In this document: positions 17,676-26,215 of the stretch, one piece after another
How positions within the stretch are numbered: the first letter of the stretch is position 1
Layout of the letters: each line of letters begins with the position of its first letter
Assembly: GCF_003985145.1 (NCBI RefSeq)
Contig: NZ_ML133533.1
Coordinates: 1 to 64,000, forward strand
DNA: 64,000 bases
Source: Rhizobium anhuiense
Lineage (GTDB): Bacteria; Pseudomonadota; Alphaproteobacteria; Rhizobiales; Rhizobiaceae
Direction of reading: 5' to 3'
Notes under the pieces: model-generated
Seen by the model: the letters and a program-made list of their open reading frames with translations, nothing else
Database searches by the model: none
Told to the model about the DNA's origin: nothing
Translations under genes and position numbers: made by a program

Positions 17676-20555
17676 TCACTCCGCTGCCTCGAGATTGCCG
17701 GCGATGCGGCGCGATTGCCGCGCCTGCTCGTCATATTCGAGCTGCCATTCACTTGGCCCGTTGGAAGGCGAGACCTGCACCGCCGTCACCTTGTATTCCG
17801 GGCAGTTGGTCGCCCAGTCGGAGAAATCGGTGGTGATGACGTTCACCTGCGTATTGGGATGATGGAAGGTCGTATAGACCACACCGGGCGCGACGCGATC
17901 GGTGATCAACGCCCGGAGCGTCGTGTCGCCGGAGCGGCTGCCGAGCTTCACCCAGTCGCCGTCGCGAACGCCGCGCTGCTCGGCATCGTGCGGATGGATT
18001 TCCAGCCGGTCTTCCGCATGCCAGACGACATTCTCGGTCCGCCGCGTCTGCGCCCCGACATTGTACTGGCTTAGGATGCGGCCGGTCGTCAGGAGCAGCG
18101 GGAAGCGCGGGCCGGTGCGCTCGTCGGTCGCCACATATTCGGTGCGGATGAACTTGCCCTTGCCGCGCACGAAGCCGTTGACATGCATGATCGGCGAGCC
18201 GAGCGGATTCTTTTCGTTGCAGGGCCACTGCACCGAGCCCATTTTATCGAGATAGTCGTAGGAGACCATTGCGAAACTCGGCGTCGTCGCGGCGATCTCG
18301 TCCATGATTTCCGATGGATGGGTGTAATTCCAGTCGAGCCCCATCGCCTGGGCAAGCTTCTGAGTCACTTCCCAGTCGCCATAGCCGTTGCGCGGCGACA
18401 TGACCTTGCGCACGCGGTTGATACGCCGCTCCGCATTGGTGAAGGTGCCGTCCTTTTCGAGGAAGGTCGAGCCCGGCAGGAAGACATGGGCGTAATTGGC
18501 GGTCTCGTTGAGGAACAGATCCTGGACGACGACGCATTCCATCGCCGCAAGCCCGGCGGCGACGTGTTTGGTATCGGGATCGGACTGGAGAATGTCCTCG
18601 CCCTGGATATAGATGCCCTTGAAGGAACCGTCGACTGCCGCATCCAGCATGTTCGGAATGCGCAGGCCGGGCTCGTTGTTGAGCTTCACGCCCCAGAGTT
18701 TTTCGAAGATATCGCGCGTCGCATCGTCGGAAATGTGCCGGTAGCCCGGCAATTCGTGCGGGAAGGAGCCCATGTCGCAGGAGCCCTGCACGTTGTTCTG
18801 GCCGCGCAACGGGTTCACGCCGACACCAGGGCGGCCGATATTGCCGGTCGCCATCGCCAGGTTGGCGATCGCAATGACCGTGGTCGAACCCTGGCTGTGT
18901 TCGGTGACGCCGAGGCCATAATAGATCGCGCCGTTGCCGCCCTTGGCATAGAGCCTTGCCGCACCACGCAGATCCGCCGCCGGCACTCCGGTGAAGATCT
19001 CGGTCTCTTCGGGACTGTGGTGCGGTTCGGCAACGAAGGCAGCCCAGTCCTCAAACTCCGACCAGTCGCAGCGCTCGCGGATGAAGCTCTCGTCATAGAG
19101 TCCTTCGGTGACGATCACATGAGCCAGCGCCGTCATGACTGCGACATTGGTGCCGGGCTTCAGCGGCAGGTGATAGGAGGCCTCGACATGCGGCGACCGG
19201 ACGATATCGGTGCGGCGCGGATCGATGACAATGAGTTTGGCGCCCTTGCGCAGCCGCTTCTTCAACCGTGAGCCGAACACAGGATGCCCGTCCGTCGGAT
19301 TGGCGCCGATGACGACGACGACATCCGAATGCTCGACACTGTCGAAATTCTGCGTGCCTGCCGACGTGCCGAATGTCTGGCCGAGACCGTAGCCGGTCGG
19401 CGAATGGCAGACGCGGGCGCAGGTATCGACATTGTTGTTGCCGAAACCGGCGCGGATCAGCTTCTGCACCAGATAGGTTTCCTCATTGGTGCAGCGTGAG
19501 GAGGTGATGCCGCCGATCGCCTCGCGGCCGTATTGATACTGGATGCGGCGGAACTCCAGCGCCACATGCGCGAAGGCCTCGTCCCAGCTCACCTCCCGCC
19601 AGGGATCGCTGACCTTTTCGCGGATCATCGGGTTGAGGATGCGGTCCTTATGGGTGGAATAGCCGTAAGCGAAACGTCCCTTGACGCAGGAATGGCCGCG
19701 ATTGGCCTGGCCGTCTTTCCACGGCACCATGCGCACCAGTTCCTCACCGCGCATCTCCGCCTTGAAGGAACAGCCGACGCCGCAATAGGCGCAGGTGGTG
19801 ACCGCCGAATGTTCCGGCTGGCCGATCTCTATCACCGACTTCTCCGTCAGCGTCGCCGTCGGGCAGGCCTGGACGCAGGCGCCGCAGGAGACGCATTCGG
19901 ATTCGATGAAATGCTCGTGCATGCCGGGGGAAACGCGCGAACCGAAACCGCGTCCTTCGATCGTCAGCGCGAAGGTGCCCTGCACTTCCTCGCAGGCGCG
20001 CACACAGCGCGAACAGACGATGCATTTGGAGGGGTCATAGGTGAAATAGGGATTGGACTCGTCTTTCGGCATCCATTTCAGATTGATGCCGCCGTTGTTG
20101 CGCGCCTTGACGTGATTATCGCCCTCGTAGCCGTAGCGCACGTCGCGCAGGCCGACGGCGCCCGCCATGTCCTGCAATTCGCAATCGCCGTTGGCCGCGC
20201 AGGTGAGACAGTCGAGCGGATGGTCGGAAATATAGAGTTCCATCACGCCGCGGCGAATATCCTTCAGCCGCCCCGTCTGCGTGTGCACCACCATGTTTGC
20301 CGCCACCGGCGTCGTGCATGAGGAGGGCGTGCCGTTGCGGCCCTCGATCTCGACGAGGCAGAGCCGGCAGGAGCCGAAAGCATCGACCATATCGGTGGCG
20401 CAGAGCTTCGGCACCTTGATGCCGGCCTCCATCGAGGCGCGCATGATGGAGGTGCCCTCCGGCACGCTGATCCGCTGTCCATCAATGGTGAGCGTCACCA
20501 TGGTCTCTGATGTCGAAGCCGGAGTGCCGTAGTCGATTTCATGGATGAGAGACAT
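17676..20555 (-). CDS. fdsA: NAD-dependent formate dehydrogenase, catalytic alpha subunit (Mo-bisMGD)
   Basis: 959 residues, cytoplasmic. It oxidises formate to CO2 at a bis-MGD molybdenum site. The N-terminal NuoG-like part carries a [2Fe-2S] site (Cys52, Cys63, Cys66, Cys80), a His/Cys3 cluster (HPLDCLTCAANGDC, 112-125) and two ferredoxin-type [4Fe-4S] clusters (CIVCSRCVRAC at 178-188, CVSCGACVQAC at 221-231). The catalytic part starts with CAYCGVGC (255-262) plus Cys290. Molybdenum ligand Cys383 is followed by His384 in RVCHSPTG, so this is a cysteine and not a selenocysteine enzyme. Motifs continue through NPTDGHP and GVGVNPLRGQNNVQG. AAGGAG precedes the ATG. Confidence 0.96.
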   Translation of the reverse strand: MSLIHEIDYGTPASTSETMVTLTIDGQRISVPEGTSIMRASMEAGIKVPKLCATDMVDAFGSCRLCLVEIEGRNGTPSSCTTPVAANMVVHTQTGRLKDIRRGVMELYISDHPLDCLTCAANGDCELQDMAGAVGLRDVRYGYEGDNHVKARNNGGINLKWMPKDESNPYFTYDPSKCIVCSRCVRACEEVQGTFALTIEGRGFGSRVSPGMHEHFIESECVSCGACVQACPTATLTEKSVIEIGQPEHSAVTTCAYCGVGCSFKAEMRGEELVRMVPWKDGQANRGHSCVKGRFAYGYSTHKDRILNPMIREKVSDPWREVSWDEAFAHVALEFRRIQYQYGREAIGGITSSRCTNEETYLVQKLIRAGFGNNNVDTCARVCHSPTGYGLGQTFGTSAGTQNFDSVEHSDVVVVIGANPTDGHPVFGSRLKKRLRKGAKLIVIDPRRTDIVRSPHVEASYHLPLKPGTNVAVMTALAHVIVTEGLYDESFIRERCDWSEFEDWAAFVAEPHHSPEETEIFTGVPAADLRGAARLYAKGGNGAIYYGLGVTEHSQGSTTVIAIANLAMATGNIGRPGVGVNPLRGQNNVQGSCDMGSFPHELPGYRHISDDATRDIFEKLWGVKLNNEPGLRIPNMLDAAVDGSFKGIYIQGEDILQSDPDTKHVAAGLAAMECVVVQDLFLNETANYAHVFLPGSTFLEKDGTFTNAERRINRVRKVMSPRNGYGDWEVTQKLAQAMGLDWNYTHPSEIMDEIAATTPSFAMVSYDYLDKMGSVQWPCNEKNPLGSPIMHVNGFVRGKGKFIRTEYVATDERTGPRFPLLLTTGRILSQYNVGAQTRRTENVVWHAEDRLEIHPHDAEQRGVRDGDWVKLGSRSGDTTLRALITDRVAPGVVYTTFHHPNTQVNVITTDFSDWATNCPEYKVTAVQVSPSNGPSEWQLEYDEQARQSRRIAGNLEAAE

Positions 20556-20612
20556 GGTCGGTCTCCTTGCTTGAGATGGTGAGGTCAGCGCAGGCGTTCC
20601 ATGAACAATTCG

Positions 20613-22169
20613 TCATTCCGCCGCCTCCACCAGAGGTGCCGGCGAAAAATCCTTCGGGAAATGCGTCATGGCGCTCATCACCGGATAAGGCGTGAAACCG
20701 CCCAGCGCGCAGAGCGAGCCGAACTTCATCGTGTTGCAGAGATCGGCAAGCAGCACCCGGTTCTTCTCCGGCTCGATGCCCTGAGCGATCTTGTCGGCCG
20801 TCTCCACGCCGCGTGTCGAGCCGATGCGGCAGGGCGTGCACTTACCGCAGCTTTCGACGGCGCAGAATTCCATGGCGAAACGCGCCTGCTTCAGCATGTC
20901 GGCCGTGTCGTCGAAGACGACGATGCCGGCATGGCCGATGAGCCCGTCCCTGGCGGCGAAGGCTTCGTAATCGAAAGGCGTGTCGAACAGCGCCCGCGGG
21001 AAATAGGCACCGAGCGGCCCGCCGACCTGCACGGCCTTGACCGGCCGTCCCGTCGCCGTCCCGCCGCCGATCCTGTCGACGATATCTCCGAGCGAAAGGC
21101 CGAAGGCCGTCTCAAAGAGACCACCATATCTGACATTGCCGGCAACCTGCAGCGGGATGGTGCCGCGTGAACGGCCCATGCCGAAATCGCGGTAGAAGGC
21201 GGCACCCTTTTCCAGGATGACCGGCACCGAAGCCAGAGAGATCACGTTGTTGATGACGGTCGGACAGTTAAACAGCCCCTTATGCGCCGGCAGCGGCGGC
21301 TTGGCACGCACGATGCCGCGCTTGCCTTCGAGACTGTTGAGCAGGGCCGTCTCCTCGCCGCAGACATAGGCGCCGGCGCCGGTGCGCACCTCGATATCGA
21401 AGGCACGGCCGGAGCCGAGCACCGATGATCCGAGAATGCCGGCCTGCCGGGCGATGCCGACGGCTTCGGTCATTACCGCGATCGCGTGCGGATATTCCGA
21501 ACGCGTATAGACGAAGCCCTTGGTCGCGCCGGTGGCGAGCCCTGATATCGCCATGCCCTCGATCAGCACGAAGGGATCGCCCTCCATGATCATCCGGTCG
21601 GCAAAGGTGCCGCTGTCGCCCTCATCGGCATTGCAGACGATATATTTGCGGTCGCCGGCAGCATCGAGAACGGTCTTCCACTTGATGCCGGTGGGAAAAC
21701 CGGCACCGCCGCGTCCACGCAGGCCGGAATCGGTGACTTCCTTGACGATATCGGCTGATGTCATCGAAACGGCGCGTCGAAGACCGGCAAGGCCGCCATG
21801 CGCCTCGTAATCCGCAAGCGAAAGCGGATCGGTAATGCCGCAGCGGGCAAAGGTCAGGCGGGTTTGTTCCTTGAGGAACGGGAGGTCTTCAACCTCCCCG
21901 AGACAGAGCCGATGCTCGCCGCCGTTCATCATCCCGGCATCGAACAGAACAGCCACATCCCCGGCCTTTACCGGGCCGTAGCCGATGCGCTTGCCGTCAA
22001 GCTCGACCTCAACTAGCGGCTCCAGCCAGAACATTCCGCGCGAGCCGTTGCGCACGATCTCGGCATCGAGGCCGCGGGCGGCGATCTCCTGGGCAATCGC
22101 CTTTGCCACCTTTTCGGCCCCGAGCGCCAGCGCTGCGGCATCGCGCGGAACATATATCCTGACCGTCAT
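20613..22169 (-). CDS. fdsB: NAD-dependent formate dehydrogenase, beta subunit (NADH/FMN module)
   Basis: 518 residues, NuoF-like. It takes electrons from FdsA through a [4Fe-4S] cluster to FMN and NAD+. The glycine-rich GLRGRGGAGFPTGIKW segment (149-164) binds NADH/FMN. The C-terminal ESCGKCTPCRIGSTRG holds three of the four [4Fe-4S] cysteines, the fourth being in LADLCNTMKFGSLC. The first ~110 residues form a thioredoxin-like domain that lacks the usual cluster cysteines. The ATG overlaps the fdsG stop by four bases (ATGA), and fdsA starts 57 bp further on. Confidence 0.95.
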   Translation of the reverse strand: MTVRIYVPRDAAALALGAEKVAKAIAQEIAARGLDAEIVRNGSRGMFWLEPLVEVELDGKRIGYGPVKAGDVAVLFDAGMMNGGEHRLCLGEVEDLPFLKEQTRLTFARCGITDPLSLADYEAHGGLAGLRRAVSMTSADIVKEVTDSGLRGRGGAGFPTGIKWKTVLDAAGDRKYIVCNADEGDSGTFADRMIMEGDPFVLIEGMAISGLATGATKGFVYTRSEYPHAIAVMTEAVGIARQAGILGSSVLGSGRAFDIEVRTGAGAYVCGEETALLNSLEGKRGIVRAKPPLPAHKGLFNCPTVINNVISLASVPVILEKGAAFYRDFGMGRSRGTIPLQVAGNVRYGGLFETAFGLSLGDIVDRIGGGTATGRPVKAVQVGGPLGAYFPRALFDTPFDYEAFAARDGLIGHAGIVVFDDTADMLKQARFAMEFCAVESCGKCTPCRIGSTRGVETADKIAQGIEPEKNRVLLADLCNTMKFGSLCALGGFTPYPVMSAMTHFPKDFSPAPLVEAAE

Positions 22170-22645
22170 CGGCGTGCCTCCGCAACGAGTTCCGCCGCCA
22201 TCTGATCGTCGATCCGGCCATAGACCTCGCCGTCGAGCATCGCCGCCGGCGCGCAGGCGCAGAGCCCGAGACAGTAGACCGGCTCCAGCGTCACGCCGCC
22301 ATCGAGCGTCGTCTGATGAAAATCGATACCGAGCAGCGTCTTGACGCGCTCAGCCAAGCCATCGCCGCCCATCGACTGACAGGCTTCGGCGCGACAGAGC
22401 TTCAGCACATGCCGGCCGGCGGGATGGTCGCGATAATCGTGATAGAAGGTCACCACGCCATGCACCTCGGCGCGGGAGAGGTTCAGTTCCTCCGCGATGA
22501 CGGGCATGGCCTCCTGCGGCACATAGCCGAATTCTTGCTGGACCTCGTGCAGAATGGGAAGCAGCGGCCCTTCGAGAAAGCGAAGATCGGCGACGATGGC
22601 ACGTGTGCGCGCTGCAATATCGCCTTCGGCGATATGAATGGTCAT
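22166..22645 (-). CDS. fdsG: NAD-dependent formate dehydrogenase, gamma subunit ([2Fe-2S], NuoE-like)
   Basis: 159 residues. A thioredoxin-fold [2Fe-2S] subunit with the four expected cysteines: Cys84 and Cys89 in LCRAEACQSMGG, and Cys125 and Cys129 in YCLGLCACAPA. An N-terminal helical part (LLPILHEVQQEFGYVP) is typical of NuoE/HoxE/FdsG. The start at 22645 is chosen because GGAGGG stands nine bases upstream. It is the first gene of the operon. The 134 bp before it contain the predicted LysR site. Confidence 0.95.
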   Translation of the reverse strand: MTIHIAEGDIAARTRAIVADLRFLEGPLLPILHEVQQEFGYVPQEAMPVIAEELNLSRAEVHGVVTFYHDYRDHPAGRHVLKLCRAEACQSMGGDGLAERVKTLLGIDFHQTTLDGGVTLEPVYCLGLCACAPAAMLDGEVYGRIDDQMAAELVAEARR

Positions 22646-22750
22646 AAGGCAGCCCTCCCGGCGGCTCGCTCGTTGCGGAATGGCAGGCTCCCCCGGCCGA
22701 GTGCCATTCCGCAAGCAGCATCTCAGGGAAGCAGCCGGCGATCAATAAAG

Positions 22751-22769
22751 CTATCACGTTGCACGATAG
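22751..22769. promoter_or_regulatory. Predicted LysR-type operator upstream of fdsG
   Basis: CTATCACGTTGCACGATAG is an inverted repeat (CTATC-N9-GATAG) that contains a T-N11-A core, the LysR-family signature. It lies about 106 bp before the fdsG ATG and just after the stop of the adjacent lysR gene. A partial second copy, CTATCAGAG, starts at 22777. Read on the plus strand it is followed by T7, so it could also be mistaken for a terminator. Confidence 0.6.
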
Positions 22770-22779
22770 TTTTTTTCTA

Positions 22780-23673
22780 TCAGAGTTCCTCGTCTTGTAC
22801 GAGCACTCTCGCCTCGTGCAGCAGGGCCGAGACAAGCGGCGTGAAAGGCTCGCGATAAGGGGCAACGAGGCCGACCAGATGATGCGCCTCCGGCTCGACG
22901 ATCGGGATCATGCGGATTTCCACTGGAAATCCAAAGGATTTGGCGACGTTGCGCGGCATGATGCTGGCCCAGCGTCCGGTCCTGACATGCGAGAACAGCA
23001 CGATCATCGAGTTGGATTCGAGTGTCGGATGCACGGTGGCGCCGGCTTCCGTCAAGTGCCGGTTGATGATGCGGCGGTTCTGCATGTCGGCGGTCAATAG
23101 ACAAAGCCGAAGATCGCCGACCTCTCGCCAGGTCACGTTGTCGCGATCCGACAGTGGGCTGCCGGCTGCCGTGATCAGATGATAACGCTCGGCATAGAGG
23201 GGAACGGTCGTGACGCGGCCGAGCGGCTCGTTTTCGAGATAGGTGATGCCGGCATCGATTTCGAGATTCTCGAGCATGCTCAGCACCTGCAGCGAATTGC
23301 GCGAGACGATCGAGAAGGTCACGCCGGGATGCCGTTCCTGGAAGGGCGTGGTGATGCGCGAAAGCATGGCGAGCGCGGTCGGAATGGCGGCAAGACGAAT
23401 ATGGCCGGAAAGGCCGCGGCGTGCGGCACGCATCTCCTCGCGCATGGTGCGGGCGTCGCCGACGATGCGCCGGGCCCATTCGAGCACGCGCTGCCCCTCC
23501 GGCGTTAGCCCCTGGAACCTTGAACCGCGCTGTACCAGCATGACGCCGAGTTGATCCTCGAGCTGCCGGATGGCCGCCGAAAGCGTTGGCTGCGAGATGC
23601 CGCACTCCTCCGCGGCGCGGCCGAAATGCTTTTCATTGGCAAGCGCGATGAAAAATTCCAGCTTGTCGATCAT
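22780..23673 (-). CDS. LysR-family regulator, probable activator of the fds operon
   Basis: 297 residues. The winged helix-turn-helix occupies residues 1-60 (FFIALANEKHFGRAAEECGISQPTLSAAIRQLEDQLG), followed by a type 2 periplasmic-binding-like effector domain. It stands directly upstream of and co-oriented with fdsG, with a LysR box between them. LysR genes beside fds operons in other proteobacteria are formate-responsive, which makes this the likely role (inference from position). The ATG at 23673 is the only sensible start. Confidence 0.87.
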   Translation of the reverse strand: MIDKLEFFIALANEKHFGRAAEECGISQPTLSAAIRQLEDQLGVMLVQRGSRFQGLTPEGQRVLEWARRIVGDARTMREEMRAARRGLSGHIRLAAIPTALAMLSRITTPFQERHPGVTFSIVSRNSLQVLSMLENLEIDAGITYLENEPLGRVTTVPLYAERYHLITAAGSPLSDRDNVTWREVGDLRLCLLTADMQNRRIINRHLTEAGATVHPTLESNSMIVLFSHVRTGRWASIMPRNVAKSFGFPVEIRMIPIVEPEAHHLVGLVAPYREPFTPLVSALLHEARVLVQDEEL

Positions 23674-23743
23674 CCGGCCTCCCGCGCCATTTCGCGTCCG
23701 GACCTATCTTCGACATAGCAGCCGTGCTCCGCAAGGGCGGTCG

Positions 23744-24085
23744 CTAACAGTTTTCTGCAATCGGAAAAAGCTCGAACAGCGATTCGAGGAAGGCGAGCAC
23801 GCTGACATTGCCGATGCTGTAATAGACCAGCCTGCCCTGACGGCGCGTATTGACCAGGCCTTCGAGCCTCAAGCGCGCCAGCTGCTGCGAGACCATTGCC
23901 TGCTGTATGCCCAGAATATGTTCGATTTCACTGACCGTCCGCTCCTCATTCGCCAATATGCAGAGGATGAGAAGTCGGGTCTGGTGCGCCAGCGCTTTCA
24001 GCAGGTCGCTCGCTTCATGGGCTTTTGCAGCGAGTGTGTGCAATTCCTGGCCGGTCATCCCCGGCTTGGGTTTGGGCAACGGCAT
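23744..24085 (-). CDS. ArsR/SmtB-family transcriptional repressor
   Basis: 113 residues from the ATG at 24085 (MPLPKPKPGMTGQEL). A winged helix covers about 25-95, with recognition helix region EIEHILGIQQAMVSQQLARLRLEGLV and wing RRQGRLVYYSI. The only cysteines are one in helix 2 (ILCILANEE) and one at the C-terminus (ENC), so the usual ELCVCDL metal site is absent. Sensing might be by thiol chemistry or by another mechanism. The Shine-Dalgarno is poor, and ATG at 24058 or a TTG at 24142 are alternatives. A palindrome in its promoter suggests autoregulation. Confidence 0.82.
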   Translation of the reverse strand: MPLPKPKPGMTGQELHTLAAKAHEASDLLKALAHQTRLLILCILANEERTVSEIEHILGIQQAMVSQQLARLRLEGLVNTRRQGRLVYYSIGNVSVLAFLESLFELFPIAENC

Positions 24086-24119
24086 GCGGTATCTCGGAAG
24101 GGAGGCGATGAGGTAGATC

Positions 24120-24160
24120 AGTACAATAGCATATTCGCACAAGCGAATTGGCCAAAATGA
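24120..24160 (-). promoter_or_regulatory. Promoter and palindromic operator of the arsR-type gene
   Basis: On the minus strand TTGGCC and TATGCT form -35/-10-like boxes with a 16 bp spacer. The spacer is filled by the perfect inverted repeat ATTCGC-ACAA-GCGAAT (24133-24148). A repressor dimer here would block the polymerase, as expected for ArsR autoregulation. Confidence 0.55.
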
Positions 24161-24187
24161 CGAAATGCCAAAAAAGGTCCAAGCAAA

Positions 24188-24958
24188 TCAGCAGATAAGC
24201 TGACCGCCATTGATCTCGATCACCTGGCCGGTGATGTAGCCCGAGAGGGAGGGAGCCGCCAGGAACAGATAGGCGGGAGCGCAATCCTCCGCCGTGCCGA
24301 GCCTTTGCAGGGGGATGGATTTTCTTGTCTGCTCCAGCTTTTCGCGGGAGGAATAGCGCTCATGGAAATCCGTCTCGATCGTTCCCGGTGACACGCAATT
24401 GACCCGGATTCCATCCGGTGCGAGCTCACGGGCAAGCGCCTTGGAATAGGTCGCAACGAAGGCTTTCGAGGCCGAATAGATCGAGGAACCGGGGCTGCCG
24501 CCGGTCAGCGCCGAAATCGAAACCGTGTTGACGACAGCGGCGCCTTCAGCCGCCTTTAATGCCGGCAACAGTGCACGTGTCAGCGCCACCACCGATGTCT
24601 GGTTGAGCCGCACGATCGCCTCATATTCTGCGTCGGTGAGCGTGGCCGCGGGAAACCGGCCAAGCATGGTGCCGGCATTGTTCACCAGCACATGCACCCT
24701 GTCGAAGAAGGCGAGAACGTCTTCGGCAAATTGCGCCGCCCCACCGGCCGCCGAGAAATCGGCGTGCAGCAGCAGCGCCCGTCTTTCGGATTCAGCCGTC
24801 AGCAGGAAATCCGGCAGCTCGCGTCCCGGCTTGCGCCCGGTATGGACGATCACTTTTGCGCCGCAGTCCAGGAACTGCCGGGCCACTTCGAGGCCGATGC
24901 CGCGGCCGGCGCCGGTCACGACGACATTGCGATTTTCGAACAGTCTGGGATGAAACAC
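24188..24958 (-). CDS. Short-chain dehydrogenase/reductase
   Basis: 256 residues from a GTG start. A perfect GAGGAGG lies seven bases upstream, which beats upstream ATGs with no such signal. Rossmann motif TGAGRGIGLEVA near the N-terminus, NNAG at ~90, catalytic Ser in NTVSISALTG and Y-x-x-x-K in YSASKAFVA, then a classical-SDR C-terminus ending DFHERYS...YITGQVIEINGGQL. It is NAD(P)-dependent, and the substrate is unknown. It lies upstream of and co-oriented with the ArsR-type gene, but that gene has its own promoter. Confidence 0.85.
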   Translation of the reverse strand: MFHPRLFENRNVVVTGAGRGIGLEVARQFLDCGAKVIVHTGRKPGRELPDFLLTAESERRALLLHADFSAAGGAAQFAEDVLAFFDRVHVLVNNAGTMLGRFPAATLTDAEYEAIVRLNQTSVVALTRALLPALKAAEGAAVVNTVSISALTGGSPGSSIYSASKAFVATYSKALARELAPDGIRVNCVSPGTIETDFHERYSSREKLEQTRKSIPLQRLGTAEDCAPAYLFLAAPSLSGYITGQVIEINGGQLIC

Positions 24959-25091
24959 GAAGCCGTCCTCCTCGCGGACAGTGCCGCCGGTTGCGTCACT
25001 CGCCCTTAACATATGAGCGCGCCGACCGAAAGAAAGGCAGGTACCGATCTTTCCCGGGAGACGCAGCCAAGTCTCCCTCTGGGGAAGGGCT

Positions 25092-25556
25092 CTAGCTTTC
25101 GGTCTCCAGAAGCCGCGCACCCGACCCCTCTTTGCCGAGCCGATCGCAGGGATTGCGCAACGGACAGCTTTCGATCGACAGGCAGCCGCAGCCGATGCAG
25201 CCGGTCAGACGGTCGCGCAGCAGGCTCAGCCGCCTGATTCGCGCGTCGAGATCATCCTTCCAGCGCGCCGACAGCACCTGCCAGTCGGCGACGGTGGGCG
25301 TGCGTCCTTGCGGCAGCGACTCGAACGCCGCCTGGATTTCCGAAAGCGGAATGCCGACACGCTGCGCCACCTTGATGATGCCAAGCCGGCGCAGCACGTC
25401 ACGGCCGTATCGCCGCTGGTTGCCGCGGGACCGGATGCTCGAGATCAGCCCCTTGGTCTCGTAGAAATGCAGCGCCGAGACGGCAAGGCCGCTGCGCTCC
25501 GCCACTTCGCCAACCGTCAGAAGTCTGCCGAGCGGCGTTGCAGGAATCGTATCCAT
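25092..25556 (-). CDS. soxR: Redox-sensitive transcriptional activator SoxR (MerR family)
   Basis: 154 residues. The MerR-type helix-turn-helix spans residues ~13-80 (LTVGEVAERSGLAVSALHFYETKGLI and RNQRRYGRDVLRRL-like), followed by a dimerisation helix and the [2Fe-2S] loop CIGCGCLSIESC, which matches the SoxR pattern CxxCxCx5C exactly. The cluster senses redox-cycling compounds. It is divergent from a flavin reductase gene with a soxbox between them. Outside enterobacteria SoxR commonly controls such reductases directly, without SoxS. Confidence 0.96.
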   Translation of the reverse strand: MDTIPATPLGRLLTVGEVAERSGLAVSALHFYETKGLISSIRSRGNQRRYGRDVLRRLGIIKVAQRVGIPLSEIQAAFESLPQGRTPTVADWQVLSARWKDDLDARIRRLSLLRDRLTGCIGCGCLSIESCPLRNPCDRLGKEGSGARLLETES

Positions 25557-25562
25557 CGGCTC

Positions 25563-25593
25563 TTGACCTCAATATTAGTTGAGGTTTTATAAC
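25563..25593 (+). promoter_or_regulatory. SoxR-controlled promoter (soxbox in a 19 bp spacer)
   Basis: -35 TTGACC (25563-25568) and -10 TATAAC (25588-25593) are separated by 19 bp, the overlong spacer typical of MerR-family activated promoters. The soxbox CCTCAATATTAGTTGAGG (25567-25584) is an 18 bp dyad that matches the SoxR consensus arms CCTCAA/TTGAGG and sits in the spacer. It reads toward the flavin reductase gene. The divergent soxR gene starts 10 bp to the left. Confidence 0.93.
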
Positions 25594-25639
25594 CCGTGCT
25601 TCGATAATCGTAAAGTCCAATCGCGACAAGGAGCAACGC

Positions 25640-26215
25640 ATGAAAACACCCACCAGGCTGGCGGTCATCTATGGCAGCACGAGAGAGGGCCGCATCTGCG
25701 ACCGGGTGGTCAAATGGCTGACGCAGGAGCTCGTCCGCTTCCCGCAATTTGATATCGACATCATCGACCCGCTCGATTTCGCGCTGCCGGTAAGCCGTGA
25801 CGTGGCACACCCCGAAATCGACAGGCTCGCCGGGCGGCTTGGCATGGCCGACGCCTTCATCATCGTCACCCCGGAATACAATCACAGCTTCACGGCCTCG
25901 CTGAAGTCGATCATCGATTTCTTCTTCGAGCCCTGGCAGGGCAAACCTGTCGCCTTCGTTTCCTATGGCGGCATATCGGGCGGCCTGCGCGCCGTCGAAC
26001 AGCTGCGCCTCGTCTTTGCCGAACTCCACGCCGTCACGATCCGCGATTCGGTGAGCTTTACAGCACCTTGGAACCGCTTCGACACCGAGGGACGGCTCGA
26101 CAATCCCACCGACGCGATGCGTCTGCTCGACCGGATGATGGCGAGGCTGGAATGGTGGACACGGGCGCTCGTCACTGCCCGCAGCGATTGCCCCTATGCC
26201 GACATCGCCGCCTGA
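25640..26215 (+). CDS. NAD(P)H-dependent FMN reductase family protein
   Basis: 191 residues, flavodoxin-like fold. The FMN phosphate loop is IYGSTREGRICDRV (residues ~10-23), the second FMN loop is TPEYNHSFTASLKSIIDFFF, and a third conserved stretch is SYGGISGGLRAVEQLR. The family reduces flavins, quinones or azo dyes with NAD(P)H. AAGGAGC lies upstream of the ATG. The strong soxbox promoter implies induction by redox-cycling agents, so the natural role may be two-electron detoxification of quinones or re-reduction of the inducer. Confidence 0.88.
   Translation: MKTPTRLAVIYGSTREGRICDRVVKWLTQELVRFPQFDIDIIDPLDFALPVSRDVAHPEIDRLAGRLGMADAFIIVTPEYNHSFTASLKSIIDFFFEPWQGKPVAFVSYGGISGGLRAVEQLRLVFAELHAVTIRDSVSFTAPWNRFDTEGRLDNPTDAMRLLDRMMARLEWWTRALVTARSDCPYADIAA

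Noticed and set aside
17676..22645. Complex I (nuoEFG) genes
   Set aside because: FdsG/B/A resemble NuoE/F/G, but FdsA has the bis-MGD Cys383-His384 active site, and fdhD and fdsD follow, so this is formate dehydrogenase.
22751..22777. Hairpin plus T7 upstream of fdsG as a plus-strand terminator
   Set aside because: No plus-strand gene ends there. The dyad is short, AT-rich and has the T-N11-A form of a LysR site.
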